From Dehalococcoidia bacterium (GTDB lineage: Bacteria; Chloroflexota; Dehalococcoidia; GIF9; AB-539-J10): 7,829 nucleotides of DNA. Position numbers and translations under genes: made by a program. The DNA lies in the NCBI GenBank assembly GCA_023229725.1, contig JALNYR010000104.1, forward strand, positions 1 to 7,829, read 5' to 3'. The notes under the pieces were generated by a model, which ran no database searches, had not been told where the DNA came from, and saw only the letters and a list, made by a program, of their open reading frames with translations. Positions 1 to 6,050 of the stretch are shown one piece after another (the first letter of the stretch is position 1; each line of letters opens with the position of its first letter).

Positions 1-643
1 ACCGCTCGACGGTTAGCTGGGAGGGGATGTTGTCGACGGCGATGGCGTTGTAGCAGGTGCGGCGTCCTTTGGAATGCAGGTAGCTCACCTGCGCCGAGAA
101 GCGGTATGCTGCGATGCCTTTGCCCCGCAAGTGCGGCATCGTGAAGGCTCCTCCCGAGCACGCGTCGCTGGCCTCGAAATCAGCCGGATAGGGGACGGAG
201 TCAAGTACGAGCTTCGCCCTGTCCGAAAGGGCCATCCAGTCGATGCTCGCCAGCTCGCGGCCCAGGAAGGCGCAGGCGGCCACGGCTCCGCAGCGAAGCT
301 TGTGTTCGGCCCCCGGCACCGCCTCAAGGATGTTGTCGAAACCCTCCTCAGCCAGCCTGAGAGCGTCCTGTTGCGACTCGATGATGTGCACATGCAGGTT
401 GTCCGGAGGCTTTGTTGCCGGAATGGTGGTTGCCTCGGCGACGGGCAGGTGGTACACGCGCAGCAGGCTGTCGGAGTAGAGGTGGTGGAATGCACTTCCC
501 ACGAACCGCCCTGCTCCCGAGAAGACTCCTGTGATTCCTTCCCGCCGGGCGAGCGCCAGGGCGCGACGCACTATGATGAGCGGGTTGTCGCATGGCGAGA
601 CCCACTTGCGGCGTGTTCCCTCGACCGGCCGTACCATGCTCAT
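1..643 (-). CDS. GNAT-type N-acetyltransferase, 3' end cut by the window
   Basis: This reading frame is open on the minus strand from an ATG at 643 to the window edge, giving 214 residues without a stop. The C-terminal third has the hallmarks of a GNAT acetyltransferase, which transfers an acetyl group from acetyl-CoA to an amine. Residues 173-179 read RGKGIAA, the acetyl-CoA pyrophosphate-binding loop (motif A, R/Q-x-x-G-x-G/A), and the last residues VDNIPSQLTVER resemble the 'N..S...~e+ GF' motif B at the end of the fold. About 150 residues precede this core and show no motif I recognise; they contain amphipathic stretches such as LRLAEEGFDNIL. The substrate cannot be inferred. A second in-frame ATG at 637 is better spaced from the weak GGGAA upstream, so the start is uncertain by two codons. 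The plus-strand frame over the same region has no recognisable protein features and is taken as a shadow. Confidence 0.75.
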   Translation of the reverse strand, partial: MSMVRPVEGTRRKWVSPCDNPLIIVRRALALARREGITGVFSGAGRFVGSAFHHLYSDSLLRVYHLPVAEATTIPATKPPDNLHVHIIESQQDALRLAEEGFDNILEAVPGAEHKLRCGAVAACAFLGRELASIDWMALSDRAKLVLDSVPYPADFEASDACSGGAFTMPHLRGKGIAAYRFSAQVSYLHSKGRRTCYNAIAVDNIPSQLTVER

Positions 644-695
644 GTTCCCGGATTGCTCGGGATGACGGGACGCGGCCCGCTGAGTCGGACAGCGC

Positions 696-701
696 ATTGT
701 A
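696..701 (-). promoter_or_regulatory. Candidate -10 box for the acetyltransferase gene
   Basis: The minus strand reads TACAAT here, five of six matches to TATAAT. Transcription would begin near 689 and leave a leader of about 45 bases before the ATG at 643. No convincing -35 box is visible at the usual spacing. The box is a sequence match only. Confidence 0.35.
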
Positions 702-775
702 CCGGAGGTCGGTGAGCGACAGGAAGACCGGCGACGGTCGTGCGGGCGGAAGCCGGCTCTGAACCTGGTCCGCGA

Positions 776-804
776 CTGAGCGCGCCCCCGGATACGCGGC
801 TCAG
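776..804. repeat. Inverted repeat between divergent genes
   Basis: CTGAGC (776-781) pairs with GCTCAG (799-804), and GCG/CGC extends the stem inward with one bulged base. It lies about 20 bases upstream of the -10 box at 825, in the gap between two divergent genes. That is a position where an operator or the upstream part of a promoter could be. No known regulator site is recognised. Confidence 0.3.
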
Positions 805-824
805 GAGCGCGTACGCATCGGTGC

Positions 825-830
825 TATGAT
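825..830 (+). promoter_or_regulatory. Candidate extended -10 box for the YciI gene
   Basis: TATGAT is preceded by TGC, giving the TGn extended -10 form, which can work without a good -35 box; none is seen about 17 bases upstream. Transcription would start near 837, leaving a leader of about 54 bases that contains the GAGCCG/CGGCTC hairpin (847-861) and the ribosome binding site. Confidence 0.45.
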
Positions 831-846
831 TGCGGCGCGACCCGGT

Positions 847-861
847 GAGCCGCGGCGGCTC
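847..861 (+). other. Hairpin in the leader of the YciI gene
   Basis: GAGCCG and CGGCTC form a perfect six-base stem around a CGG loop. It sits between the predicted transcription start and the purine-rich ribosome binding site at about 880-889. It is too far upstream to cover that site, so it may simply stabilise the 5' end of the message. Confidence 0.3.
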
Positions 862-890
862 GGGAGCAGGACTCGCACGGAGAGAAGGGC

Positions 891-1175
891 ATGAACTACT
901 ACGCGCTCATGTACGACCTGGTGAAGGACCACGAGACCCGCAGGATGCCCTACCGGGAGGAGCACCTCAAGCGTATCCGGGCGGCGCATGCGCGGGGAGA
1001 GCTCATCCTGGCTGGCGCCTTCGCGGACCCGATGGACAGGGCACTTCTCGTGTTTCGTGCTCCTGACAGGGCTGTCGTCGAGGAGTTCGTCCGAAACGAC
1101 CCCTACGTCAAGAACGGCCTCGTCCCGAAGTGGGAAGTCCGTTCGTGGACCGTCGTCGTCGGCAACGCGCCGTAG
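891..1175 (+). CDS. YciI family protein
   Basis: The 94-residue product has the size and pattern of a stand-alone YciI (YCII-related) domain, a small dimeric alpha+beta ferredoxin-like fold. Members include dehydrochlorinase-like enzymes and many proteins of unknown role. Family features visible are the N-terminal strand YYALMYDL, the conserved His25 in EEHLKRI (the family's proposed active-site His), the turn ARGELILAGAF (34-44), the DPYVKNGL motif (70-77) and Trp86 in the last strand. An Asp at 46 or 49 is the likely acidic partner of His25. The start is clear: the purine-rich GGAGAGAAGGG lies directly upstream of the ATG. The gene probably has its own promoter at 825 and is separated from the hydrolase by a structured 148-base gap, so it is probably not tightly coupled to it. 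The fold is well supported; the substrate is unknown. Confidence 0.88.
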   Translation: MNYYALMYDLVKDHETRRMPYREEHLKRIRAAHARGELILAGAFADPMDRALLVFRAPDRAVVEEFVRNDPYVKNGLVPKWEVRSWTVVVGNAP

Positions 1176-1192
1176 CTGGAGGCCGTACTCAT

Positions 1193-1242
1193 CTTCGCGG
1201 GCGGGAAGCCTCGGAGAGGCGGGCGCGGTCGCGCCTGCGAAG
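1193..1242 (+). other. Large inverted repeat after the YciI gene, possible terminator or structured RNA
   Basis: CTTCGCGGGC (1193-1202) pairs with GCCTGCGAAG (1233-1242) over ten positions with a single G-U pair. Inside lie a perfect GCCTC/GAGGC hairpin (1208-1220) and a GGCGC/GCGCC hairpin (1222-1235) that competes with the outer stem for three bases. It begins 17 bases after the stop codon. No T-run follows, so a simple intrinsic terminator is not shown. Confidence 0.4.
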
Positions 1243-1270
1243 GACAGGCTCGTCCTCGTTGCGCTATGAC
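1241..1270 (+). promoter_or_regulatory. Candidate promoter for the hydrolase-kinase pair
   Basis: AGGACA (1241-1246, four of six matches to TTGACA) and TATGAC (1265-1270, four of six matches to TATAAT) are separated by 18 bases. Transcription would begin near 1277, about 47 bases before the hydrolase ATG. A second weaker box, TACAGT (1299-1304), lies closer to the gene. Both are pattern matches only. Confidence 0.35.
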
Positions 1271-1323
1271 CGGTGAACGGCCGCGGGACCCGGCGCGGTA
1301 CAGTCGGAGAAGGGAGTATCGTG

Positions 1324-2313
1324 ATGAGAGCGGAAGATGTCTCGTGGTCCCTCGGCGAGACCACGGTTGATGCCACTGTCGCCGCCCCGGATGGGCCGGG
1401 CAGGTTTCCGGCCGTCGTCCTGGTGGCGGGGTCGGGCCCGACTGACCGGAACTGGGAATCGCCGCTGCTGCCCGGGACGAATGGCAGCGGCCGCCTCATC
1501 GCGGAACGGCTCGCCTCATCCGGCTACGTCACGATACGGTATGACAAGCGCGCTTCCGGCCCCCGCGCCCAGCAGAACATGGCCCTGCTGTCCGGCCGCA
1601 TCAGCCTCGAGAGCCATTTCGACGAGCTGCAGGGCGCCGTGTCACACGTGCTCGGCCGTGCGGACGTGGACCCTGCGCGCCTGTTCGTACTCACCAGCAG
1701 CGAGGGCGCGATGCACGCGCTGTACTACCAGGCACACGCCGGCGTCGTCCCGTTCGCGGGCATGGTTCTGACGGGTGCCCCGGGACGAGCCCCGAGCGAC
1801 ATCGCCAACTTCCAGGTCGAGACGCAGTTGGCAGTCCTGCCGGATGGCGCCGACCTGATCGAGCGCTACCACGCGCTGCTCGAGCGGTTCGAGAGCGGCT
1901 TGCCCTTCCTCGCGGACTCGAAGCTGCCCGACTTCGTCAACAACCTGGTGGCCGCCTTGAGCGCGCCCATGAACCAGCCGTTCACCCGGGAGTTCTGGGC
2001 CTTCAGGCCCGCGGAGTACCTGCGCAAGGTGCGCGTGCCGGTGCTGGTGGTAACCGGCAAGAAGGACATCCAGACCGACTGGAAGCTGGATGGCGGGGCG
2101 CTGCAAGAGGCGTCGCGGGGTCGAAGCAACGTGACGCTCTACTATCCCGAGAATGCCAACCACGTCCTCAAGCACGAACCGAGGCCGCGGGAGGAACTTA
2201 CCGCCGCAACGGCGATACCAGGCTACAACACGCCTGAGGCGCGCCTGGACCCCGAGACGCTCACAACCATTCTCGAATGGCTCGGGCGGCACTCCGGCCC
2301 GCATGGCCGGTGA
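1324..2313 (+). CDS. Alpha/beta hydrolase (serine esterase/peptidase type)
   Basis: The 329-residue product is an alpha/beta hydrolase of the group that carries the N-terminal oxyanion-hole motif AGSGPTDRNW, here near residues 36-45. The catalytic triad can be placed: Ser126 in TSSEG, Asp248 in TGKKDIQTD and His280 in NANHVLKHE. The nucleophile elbow is unusual because the first Gly of G-x-S-x-G is Thr124. No signal peptide or membrane segment is seen, so it should be cytoplasmic. Family members cleave carboxylic esters or small amides; the substrate cannot be told. ATG 1324 was chosen because GGAGAAGGGAG (1306-1316) lies seven bases upstream. GTG 1321 is too close to it, and GTG 1273 would add residues with no family resemblance and no binding site. 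Its stop is 34 bases before the kinase start, so the two are likely co-transcribed. Confidence 0.87.
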   Translation: MRAEDVSWSLGETTVDATVAAPDGPGRFPAVVLVAGSGPTDRNWESPLLPGTNGSGRLIAERLASSGYVTIRYDKRASGPRAQQNMALLSGRISLESHFDELQGAVSHVLGRADVDPARLFVLTSSEGAMHALYYQAHAGVVPFAGMVLTGAPGRAPSDIANFQVETQLAVLPDGADLIERYHALLERFESGLPFLADSKLPDFVNNLVAALSAPMNQPFTREFWAFRPAEYLRKVRVPVLVVTGKKDIQTDWKLDGGALQEASRGRSNVTLYYPENANHVLKHEPRPREELTAATAIPGYNTPEARLDPETLTTILEWLGRHSGPHGR

Positions 2314-2347
2314 CTGGGCTCTGCGGCGATGCGGGACCGAGGATAGC

Positions 2348-3832
2348 ATGGCGACTGACAGCTGCTACCTGGGAATCGACGTCGGTTCGAGCGGCGTGAA
2401 GGTCATGCTGGTCCGCTCCGATGGCGGGCCACTCGGTGTGGCATCAGCCGGCTACGAGACGTCCTACCCCCACCCCGGCCACGTGGAGCAGAACCAGGAC
2501 GACTGGTATCGCGCGACGTGTCTCGCCGTGCGGGAGGTGCTGGGAAAGAACCGGGTCGCTCCCGAAAACATCGGCGGCATCGGCCTCTCCGGCACGTCTC
2601 ACGTGCCCTCGATGCTCGACGAGCACTACAGGCTGGTGCGGCCCGGCATCCTCTGGAACGACATCAGGAGCGAAGCGCAGGTCAGGCGGCTGGAGGAAGA
2701 GGCCGGCGACCTCATCGTGTCTCTCACGGGGAACTCAATCAACTGCACGTGGTCGCTGGCGCAACTGGCGTGGGTGCGGGAGCACGAGTCCGAGGCGTTC
2801 CGGAGGACGCGGCACGTGCTCTTCTCGAAGGACTACCTGGCGTACCGGCTCACCGGCGAGCTTGCGGCTGACCACAGTTCCGCGGTCAGCTCGCTGCTGG
2901 TCGAGGCGGATTCGCTCGAGTGGAACCGTGAGCTGCGGGACCTGGCGGGGCTGGCGTCCGACATGGTGCCGCCCATCCATCCCTCCACGGCCGTCATCGG
3001 GGAACTGACGCCTGCGGCTGCGTCCGACCTCGGCCTGCCGTTGCGCGTGCCCGTGGTTATCGGCATGCTGGACTCGGCGGCGGAGCTTGTCGGCGTCGGG
3101 GCGACCGAGCCGTCGGTTGCGGTGATTCGTCTCGGGACGGCCGGCGGCGTTATGACACTGACGGATGGCCCGAAGTGGCGCAGGGGGTGTATGCTCTATC
3201 CTCATCCCGTCCGGCCGCAGTGGTACTACCAGGCCGGGACGAACGCCGCCACCATCTCCCTGCAGTGGGTCATGAGCCTGCTGGGGATGAGCACGGACGG
3301 CGGCTACTCCGAGCTGGACGGCTTCGTTGCGCAGGTTCCTCCGGGAGCGAATGGCCTGCTGTTTCACCCGTATCTCATTGGCGAACGGGCGCCGTACTGG
3401 AGCAGCCGCATCCGGGGCGGGTTCAGCGGCGTGACCATCAACCACGGTCGTGCGGCCTTCCTCCGGGCCGTCCAGGAAGGAGTCGCGTACTCCTTGCGCG
3501 ATTGCACCTCGCTGCTCGACTGGGATGGTGTCTCCGACATCCGCCTCTGCGGCGGCGGCGCCAGGAGCGCCTCGTGGTGCCGCATCATCGCGGACGTCCT
3601 CGGGCTTCCGGTTCACCAGATGCGGCAGCAGGACGCGTCTGCCCTCGGCGCGGCGCTGGCCGCGGTAGCGGGCTGCACACGGGCGGACCTGCGCAAGCTG
3701 GCACAGGCCGGTGTCACAGAGTCGGTCCGCATCGAACCTGACCCGATGAATCGCGACGTCTACGACTCCGGCTACCGGAAGTACCGCGCGCTCGCGGACC
3801 AGTACCTGAAGACGTTCGACGAGGCGCTGTAG
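2348..3832 (+). CDS. FGGY family carbohydrate kinase, xylulokinase-like
   Basis: The 494-residue product has the full layout of an FGGY sugar kinase, which phosphorylates a sugar or polyol with ATP. Near the N-terminus, LGIDVGSSGVK (8-18) is the phosphate-binding loop with the conserved Asp11. HPGHVEQNQDDW and RPGILWNDIRSE follow the xylulokinase pattern, as does KDYLAYRLTGE. The presumed catalytic base is Asp242 in GMLDSAAELVG. The C-terminal half has PYLIGERAPYW (341-351), the RAVQEGVAYSLRD helix and the ATP-binding CGGGARSASW (401-410). Length matches XylB (about 480-500). The usual xylulokinase substrate-loop motif GQMHG is GTSHV here, so the substrate may not be D-xylulose. The start at 2348 has GAGGA just upstream and places the phosphate loop at the expected distance; an extension back to 2153 would overlap the hydrolase gene. 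The preceding hydrolase could supply its substrate; that link is inference. Confidence 0.88.
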   Translation: MATDSCYLGIDVGSSGVKVMLVRSDGGPLGVASAGYETSYPHPGHVEQNQDDWYRATCLAVREVLGKNRVAPENIGGIGLSGTSHVPSMLDEHYRLVRPGILWNDIRSEAQVRRLEEEAGDLIVSLTGNSINCTWSLAQLAWVREHESEAFRRTRHVLFSKDYLAYRLTGELAADHSSAVSSLLVEADSLEWNRELRDLAGLASDMVPPIHPSTAVIGELTPAAASDLGLPLRVPVVIGMLDSAAELVGVGATEPSVAVIRLGTAGGVMTLTDGPKWRRGCMLYPHPVRPQWYYQAGTNAATISLQWVMSLLGMSTDGGYSELDGFVAQVPPGANGLLFHPYLIGERAPYWSSRIRGGFSGVTINHGRAAFLRAVQEGVAYSLRDCTSLLDWDGVSDIRLCGGGARSASWCRIIADVLGLPVHQMRQQDASALGAALAAVAGCTRADLRKLAQAGVTESVRIEPDPMNRDVYDSGYRKYRALADQYLKTFDEAL

Positions 3833-3849
3833 CTGTCGCCCGTCCCCGG

Positions 3850-3865
3850 CGCCGGCATTCCGGCG
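3850..3865 (+). terminator. Hairpin between kinase and DUF362 genes
   Basis: CGCCGG and CCGGCG form a perfect six-base stem around CATT, 17 bases after the kinase stop. No T-run follows. The partial direct repeat GCCGGCAT occurs again at about 3876-3883. It may be a weak terminator separating the kinase transcript from the promoter at 3890. Confidence 0.3.
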
Positions 3866-3889
3866 AAGCCGCACCGCCGGCATCCCCTC

Positions 3890-3898
3890 TGGCATAAT
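3890..3898 (+). promoter_or_regulatory. Extended -10 box directly before the DUF362 start codon
   Basis: TGGCATAAT combines the TGn extension with CATAAT, five of six matches to TATAAT. The expected transcription start, about seven bases downstream, falls at 3905-3907, on the ATG at 3907. The message from this promoter would therefore have essentially no leader. No good -35 box is visible. Confidence 0.45.
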
Positions 3899-3906
3899 GT
3901 GCCGGA

Positions 3907-5235
3907 ATGAGCGAGGTGACGAGTAGCGACAGGCCCGTTGTCTCCGTCGCGGCGTACGAGCGGGACGGCGGCAGCCTCCACGCCGCCGTCTCCGAGTGTG
4001 ATGGGCTACGGGAACTCAGCACCTCCGACCGCGTGCTCATCAAGCCGAACGTGCCCTGGGGCAGCCCGCTGTCCTGGAAGGCCCCGCCGTATGGCTTCGC
4101 TACCACGGCCAGCGTCGTGGAAGAGGCTGTGCGTGAGCTGAAGGACCACGGCTGCCACCGCCTCGCCATCGGCGAGGGCAGCATTGTCAACCGGGGACTC
4201 GGCGCGGATACCGCCACGGCCTTCCGCTGGGCCGGCATCGACAGGGTCGCCCGCCGGTACGGCGTCGAGCTGGTCGACCTCAACTCGGGGATGTACGACC
4301 GCATCGACCTCGACGGCACCGCCGTGTCGGTCGCATCCAGGGTCATGGAGGCGGATTTCCTGCTCAATCTTCCGGTGCTGAAGACGCACCACCAGGCGAC
4401 CGTGTCCCTCGGATTGAAGAACCTGAAGGGCTGTCTCTCGCAGCAGTCGCGCCGGGACTTCCACCGCGGCGGGCTCGACCGGCTCATCGCGCTGCTCGGC
4501 GCGAGGCTCAAGCCGGGCCTGACTATCATCGACGGCATCTACGGGCTGGAGCGCGGCCCGGAGTTCCTCGGCACGGCGCGCCGCACCGACCTGCTCGTTG
4601 CGAGCAGGGATGTGCTGGCTTGCGATGTGGTCGGCTGCGGCATCATGGGGGTCAACCAGGCTGAGGTCGGCCACCTGAGAGAGTACGCGGAGCTCGTGGG
4701 CAGTTCTCTCAGGCTTGAGGACGTGGACGTGCGCGGGAGGGCAGCGATGGAAGGCATCCGCCCATTCGAGCGCGGACCGGCCTTCGACGGGCTGTTCCAG
4801 CGGACCGGCGTCACGGGCCTCTCGGTTCGACCGCCGGGCGTCGAGACGTGCTCGGGCTGCACGCAGGCGATGTGGTCGGCGCTCGTGGCCCTCTGCAGCG
4901 ACAACCGGAACGCGAAGCTCGACGGCGTGGAGCTGTGTTGCGGTCCGACGGCACAGCCGACCGGCGCGGCCCGCAAAGCACTGCTGCTCGGCGACTGCGC
5001 TATACGCGCCAACCCGACGGTTACGAACGCGATTGCCGTCCCCGGTTGCCCGCCGTCCGTGCGGGACATGTACCTGAAATTGAGCATCAGCACGCTCGGC
5101 ACTGCCCGGGGCCTGGCGCAGCTTGGCCCACGCGCGCTGCGGCTGGCAGGCAGCCGCCTCGGGCTGCACCGGGAGGACTTCTCCGGGTATCCCCACTACG
5201 ACCCGGCCGAGTTCCGGCCGGACGACTTCAGGTAG
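3907..5235 (+). CDS. DUF362 domain protein with cysteine-rich C-terminal region
   Basis: The 442-residue product starts with a DUF362 (COG2006) domain. Typical elements are the strand and loop IKPNVPWG (45-52), IGEGS (88-92), the core LPVLKTHHQATVSLGLKNLKG (155-175) and IIDGIYGLERGPE (207-219), followed by the region ending CDVVGCGIMG. The domain's biochemical role is not established; many members are fused to or sit beside ferredoxin domains. Here the tail lacks a classical ferredoxin motif but has CSGC (315-318), CCGP (344-347), GDC (362-364) and GCPP (380-383), a set that could bind an iron-sulphur cluster or another metal (inference). No signal peptide or membrane span is seen. No Shine-Dalgarno sequence precedes the ATG, which agrees with a leaderless message from the -10 box at 3893. 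It lies 74 bases after the kinase and could also be read through from it. Confidence 0.83.
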   Translation: MSEVTSSDRPVVSVAAYERDGGSLHAAVSECDGLRELSTSDRVLIKPNVPWGSPLSWKAPPYGFATTASVVEEAVRELKDHGCHRLAIGEGSIVNRGLGADTATAFRWAGIDRVARRYGVELVDLNSGMYDRIDLDGTAVSVASRVMEADFLLNLPVLKTHHQATVSLGLKNLKGCLSQQSRRDFHRGGLDRLIALLGARLKPGLTIIDGIYGLERGPEFLGTARRTDLLVASRDVLACDVVGCGIMGVNQAEVGHLREYAELVGSSLRLEDVDVRGRAAMEGIRPFERGPAFDGLFQRTGVTGLSVRPPGVETCSGCTQAMWSALVALCSDNRNAKLDGVELCCGPTAQPTGAARKALLLGDCAIRANPTVTNAIAVPGCPPSVRDMYLKLSISTLGTARGLAQLGPRALRLAGSRLGLHREDFSGYPHYDPAEFRPDDFR

Positions 5236-5237
5236 CG

Positions 5238-5289
5238 CCGGAGGGGATTCCTCGCGCCCCGGCTCCGGGCAAGGATGAAATCTCCTCGG
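5238..5289. repeat. Imperfect inverted repeat directly after the DUF362 gene
   Basis: The left arm (5238-5252, CCGGAGGGGATTCCT) pairs imperfectly with the right arm (5272-5289, AGGATGAAATCTCCTCGG), with a small bulge and two mismatches. A GCCC/GGGC hairpin (5256-5270) lies inside. It begins two bases after the stop codon. It could end transcription, protect the 3' end, or be a copy of a dispersed palindromic repeat. No T-run follows it. Confidence 0.4.
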
Positions 5290-5320
5290 TGGCGGGCGCC
5301 TGACCAATCCCGCTGACGTT

Positions 5321-5368
5321 CGGTCGTTCGTGGCCGACCGGGTTGCACGAACCCGTTGCTTCCCTTTT
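5321..5368 (+). terminator. Overlapping hairpins followed by a T-rich stretch
   Basis: CGGTCG/CGACCG (5321-5340) and CGGGTT/AACCCG (5339-5355, loop GCACG) are perfect six-base stems, and a third stem GTTCGTG/CACGAAC (5326-5352) excludes both. The CGGGTT hairpin is followed by TTGCTTCCCTTTT, a poor but real pyrimidine tract, so it is the best intrinsic-terminator candidate downstream of the DUF362 gene. Confidence 0.4.
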
Positions 5369-5375
5369 GCCGCGC

Positions 5376-5381
5376 TACAAT
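5376..5381 (+). promoter_or_regulatory. Candidate -10 box for the coiled-coil protein gene
   Basis: TACAAT in the context CGCTACAAT matches TATAAT at five of six positions. Transcription would start near 5388, leaving an unusually long leader of about 220 bases before the ATG at 5607. No clear -35 box is seen. The leader (5388-5606) contains no gene I can support. Confidence 0.4.
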
Positions 5382-5606
5382 CATGTGTCGACAAAACGTG
5401 CGACAGCGCGATGTTCCCGGGTGTACCACCGCCGCCCCTCGACGAAAGCAGAAGCACGCGGTGGAGCAGGGCGCATTCGAGCCGCTGTTCGACAGTGTAA
5501 CGGGCCGTGAAGGCGAATCCCCGGAATACTCGGACCAACGTGGGACACACGGAGTGAGTCGGGAGAACGGAGGATGAGGTGCGGGCGGCCCGTGAAGGAA
5601 GAGACG

Positions 5607-5990
5607 ATGGAGAACACGAAGCAGCAACCCAAGATACTGTCCATGCCCCTGCCGGCAATCCTGGATGAGCTCGAGAAGTACATCCAGCAGGTGGAGGAAG
5701 CGGTCAAAGCTTCGAAGGAAGCTGCTGCTCTGTCGGCGAAGAGAGCCGACGAGGCCAAACTTGCCGGCAAGCTGGCGGGAGAGGCGGCGCAGAAGTCCGC
5801 TGAGGCTGCGGTGGCGCAGGTCGAGCAGCAGCTCTCGAAGGAGATTGCCGCTCTCAAAGATGAGCTGCACGCGGTGTCGCTGGTGGCCGACGGCGCCCTG
5901 GCGCTGGCTCAGGCGATGAACCGTGGCATTGCCATGGCCGTGAAGGGCTACAACGCTGAGATTGACGCTCTGCAGCCCGAACGCAAGTGA
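5607..5990 (+). CDS. Small alanine-rich coiled-coil protein of unknown function
   Basis: The 127-residue product is almost entirely helical in character. A short N-terminal segment with three prolines leads into LPAILDELEKYIQQVEEAVK (15-34), then an Ala/Lys/Glu-rich stretch to about residue 75 with small residues repeating every three to four positions. The segment LSKEIAALKDELHAV (76-90) fits a leucine heptad. The last 35 residues are less charged (GALALAQAMNRGIAMAVKGY). It has no Cys or Trp, no signal peptide and no membrane span. Apolipoprotein-like, phasin-like or structural roles would fit such composition, but I do not recognise the family. ATG 5607 is preceded by GAAGGAAGAG at good spacing. 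An in-frame ATG at 5574 has GGAGG only one base away and would add eleven unremarkable residues. It is the last rightward gene before a convergent junction. Confidence 0.75.
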   Translation: MENTKQQPKILSMPLPAILDELEKYIQQVEEAVKASKEAAALSAKRADEAKLAGKLAGEAAQKSAEAAVAQVEQQLSKEIAALKDELHAVSLVADGALALAQAMNRGIAMAVKGYNAEIDALQPERK

Positions 5991-6013
5991 GTGCGGTCCT
6001 GAACCCGAGAACA

Positions 6014-6043
6014 GCCCGCCGGGCGCGGTCGCGGCCGGCGGGC
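6014..6043. terminator. Strong hairpin downstream of the coiled-coil gene
   Basis: GCCCGCCGG (6014-6022) and CCGGCGGGC (6035-6043) form a perfect nine-base GC-rich stem around a 12-base loop, 24 bases after the stop codon. The plus strand has no T-run after it. On the minus strand the following bases are TGTTCTC, somewhat better. It may stop transcription from both converging genes. Confidence 0.45.
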
Positions 6044-6050
6044 GTGCAAC

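Noticed and set aside
74..715. Plus-strand 213-codon open frame over the acetyltransferase gene
   Set aside because: It has no recognisable motif, while the opposite strand encodes a GNAT signature over the same bases.
1273..1323. GTG start extending the hydrolase by 17 residues
   Set aside because: The strong purine-rich binding site lies between this GTG and the ATG at 1324, and the added residues look non-coding.
2153..2347. Upstream extension of the kinase frame
   Set aside because: It would overlap the hydrolase gene by about 160 bases and adds Arg/Pro-rich residues unlike any FGGY N-terminus.
2735..3895. Minus-strand 386-codon open frame
   Set aside because: It is antisense to the FGGY kinase, whose conserved motifs span this region; the composition is that of a shadow frame.
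5356..5577. 73-codon open frame before the coiled-coil gene, ending in an ATGA overlap with an ATG at 5574
   Set aside because: It has no convincing binding site, no motif, and overlaps the promoter-like box at 5376; the downstream gene is better started at 5607.
4006..5658. Minus-strand 550-codon open frame
   Set aside because: It lies opposite the well-supported DUF362 gene, is rich in Arg/Ala/Val as expected of a GC-bias shadow, and has no family features.
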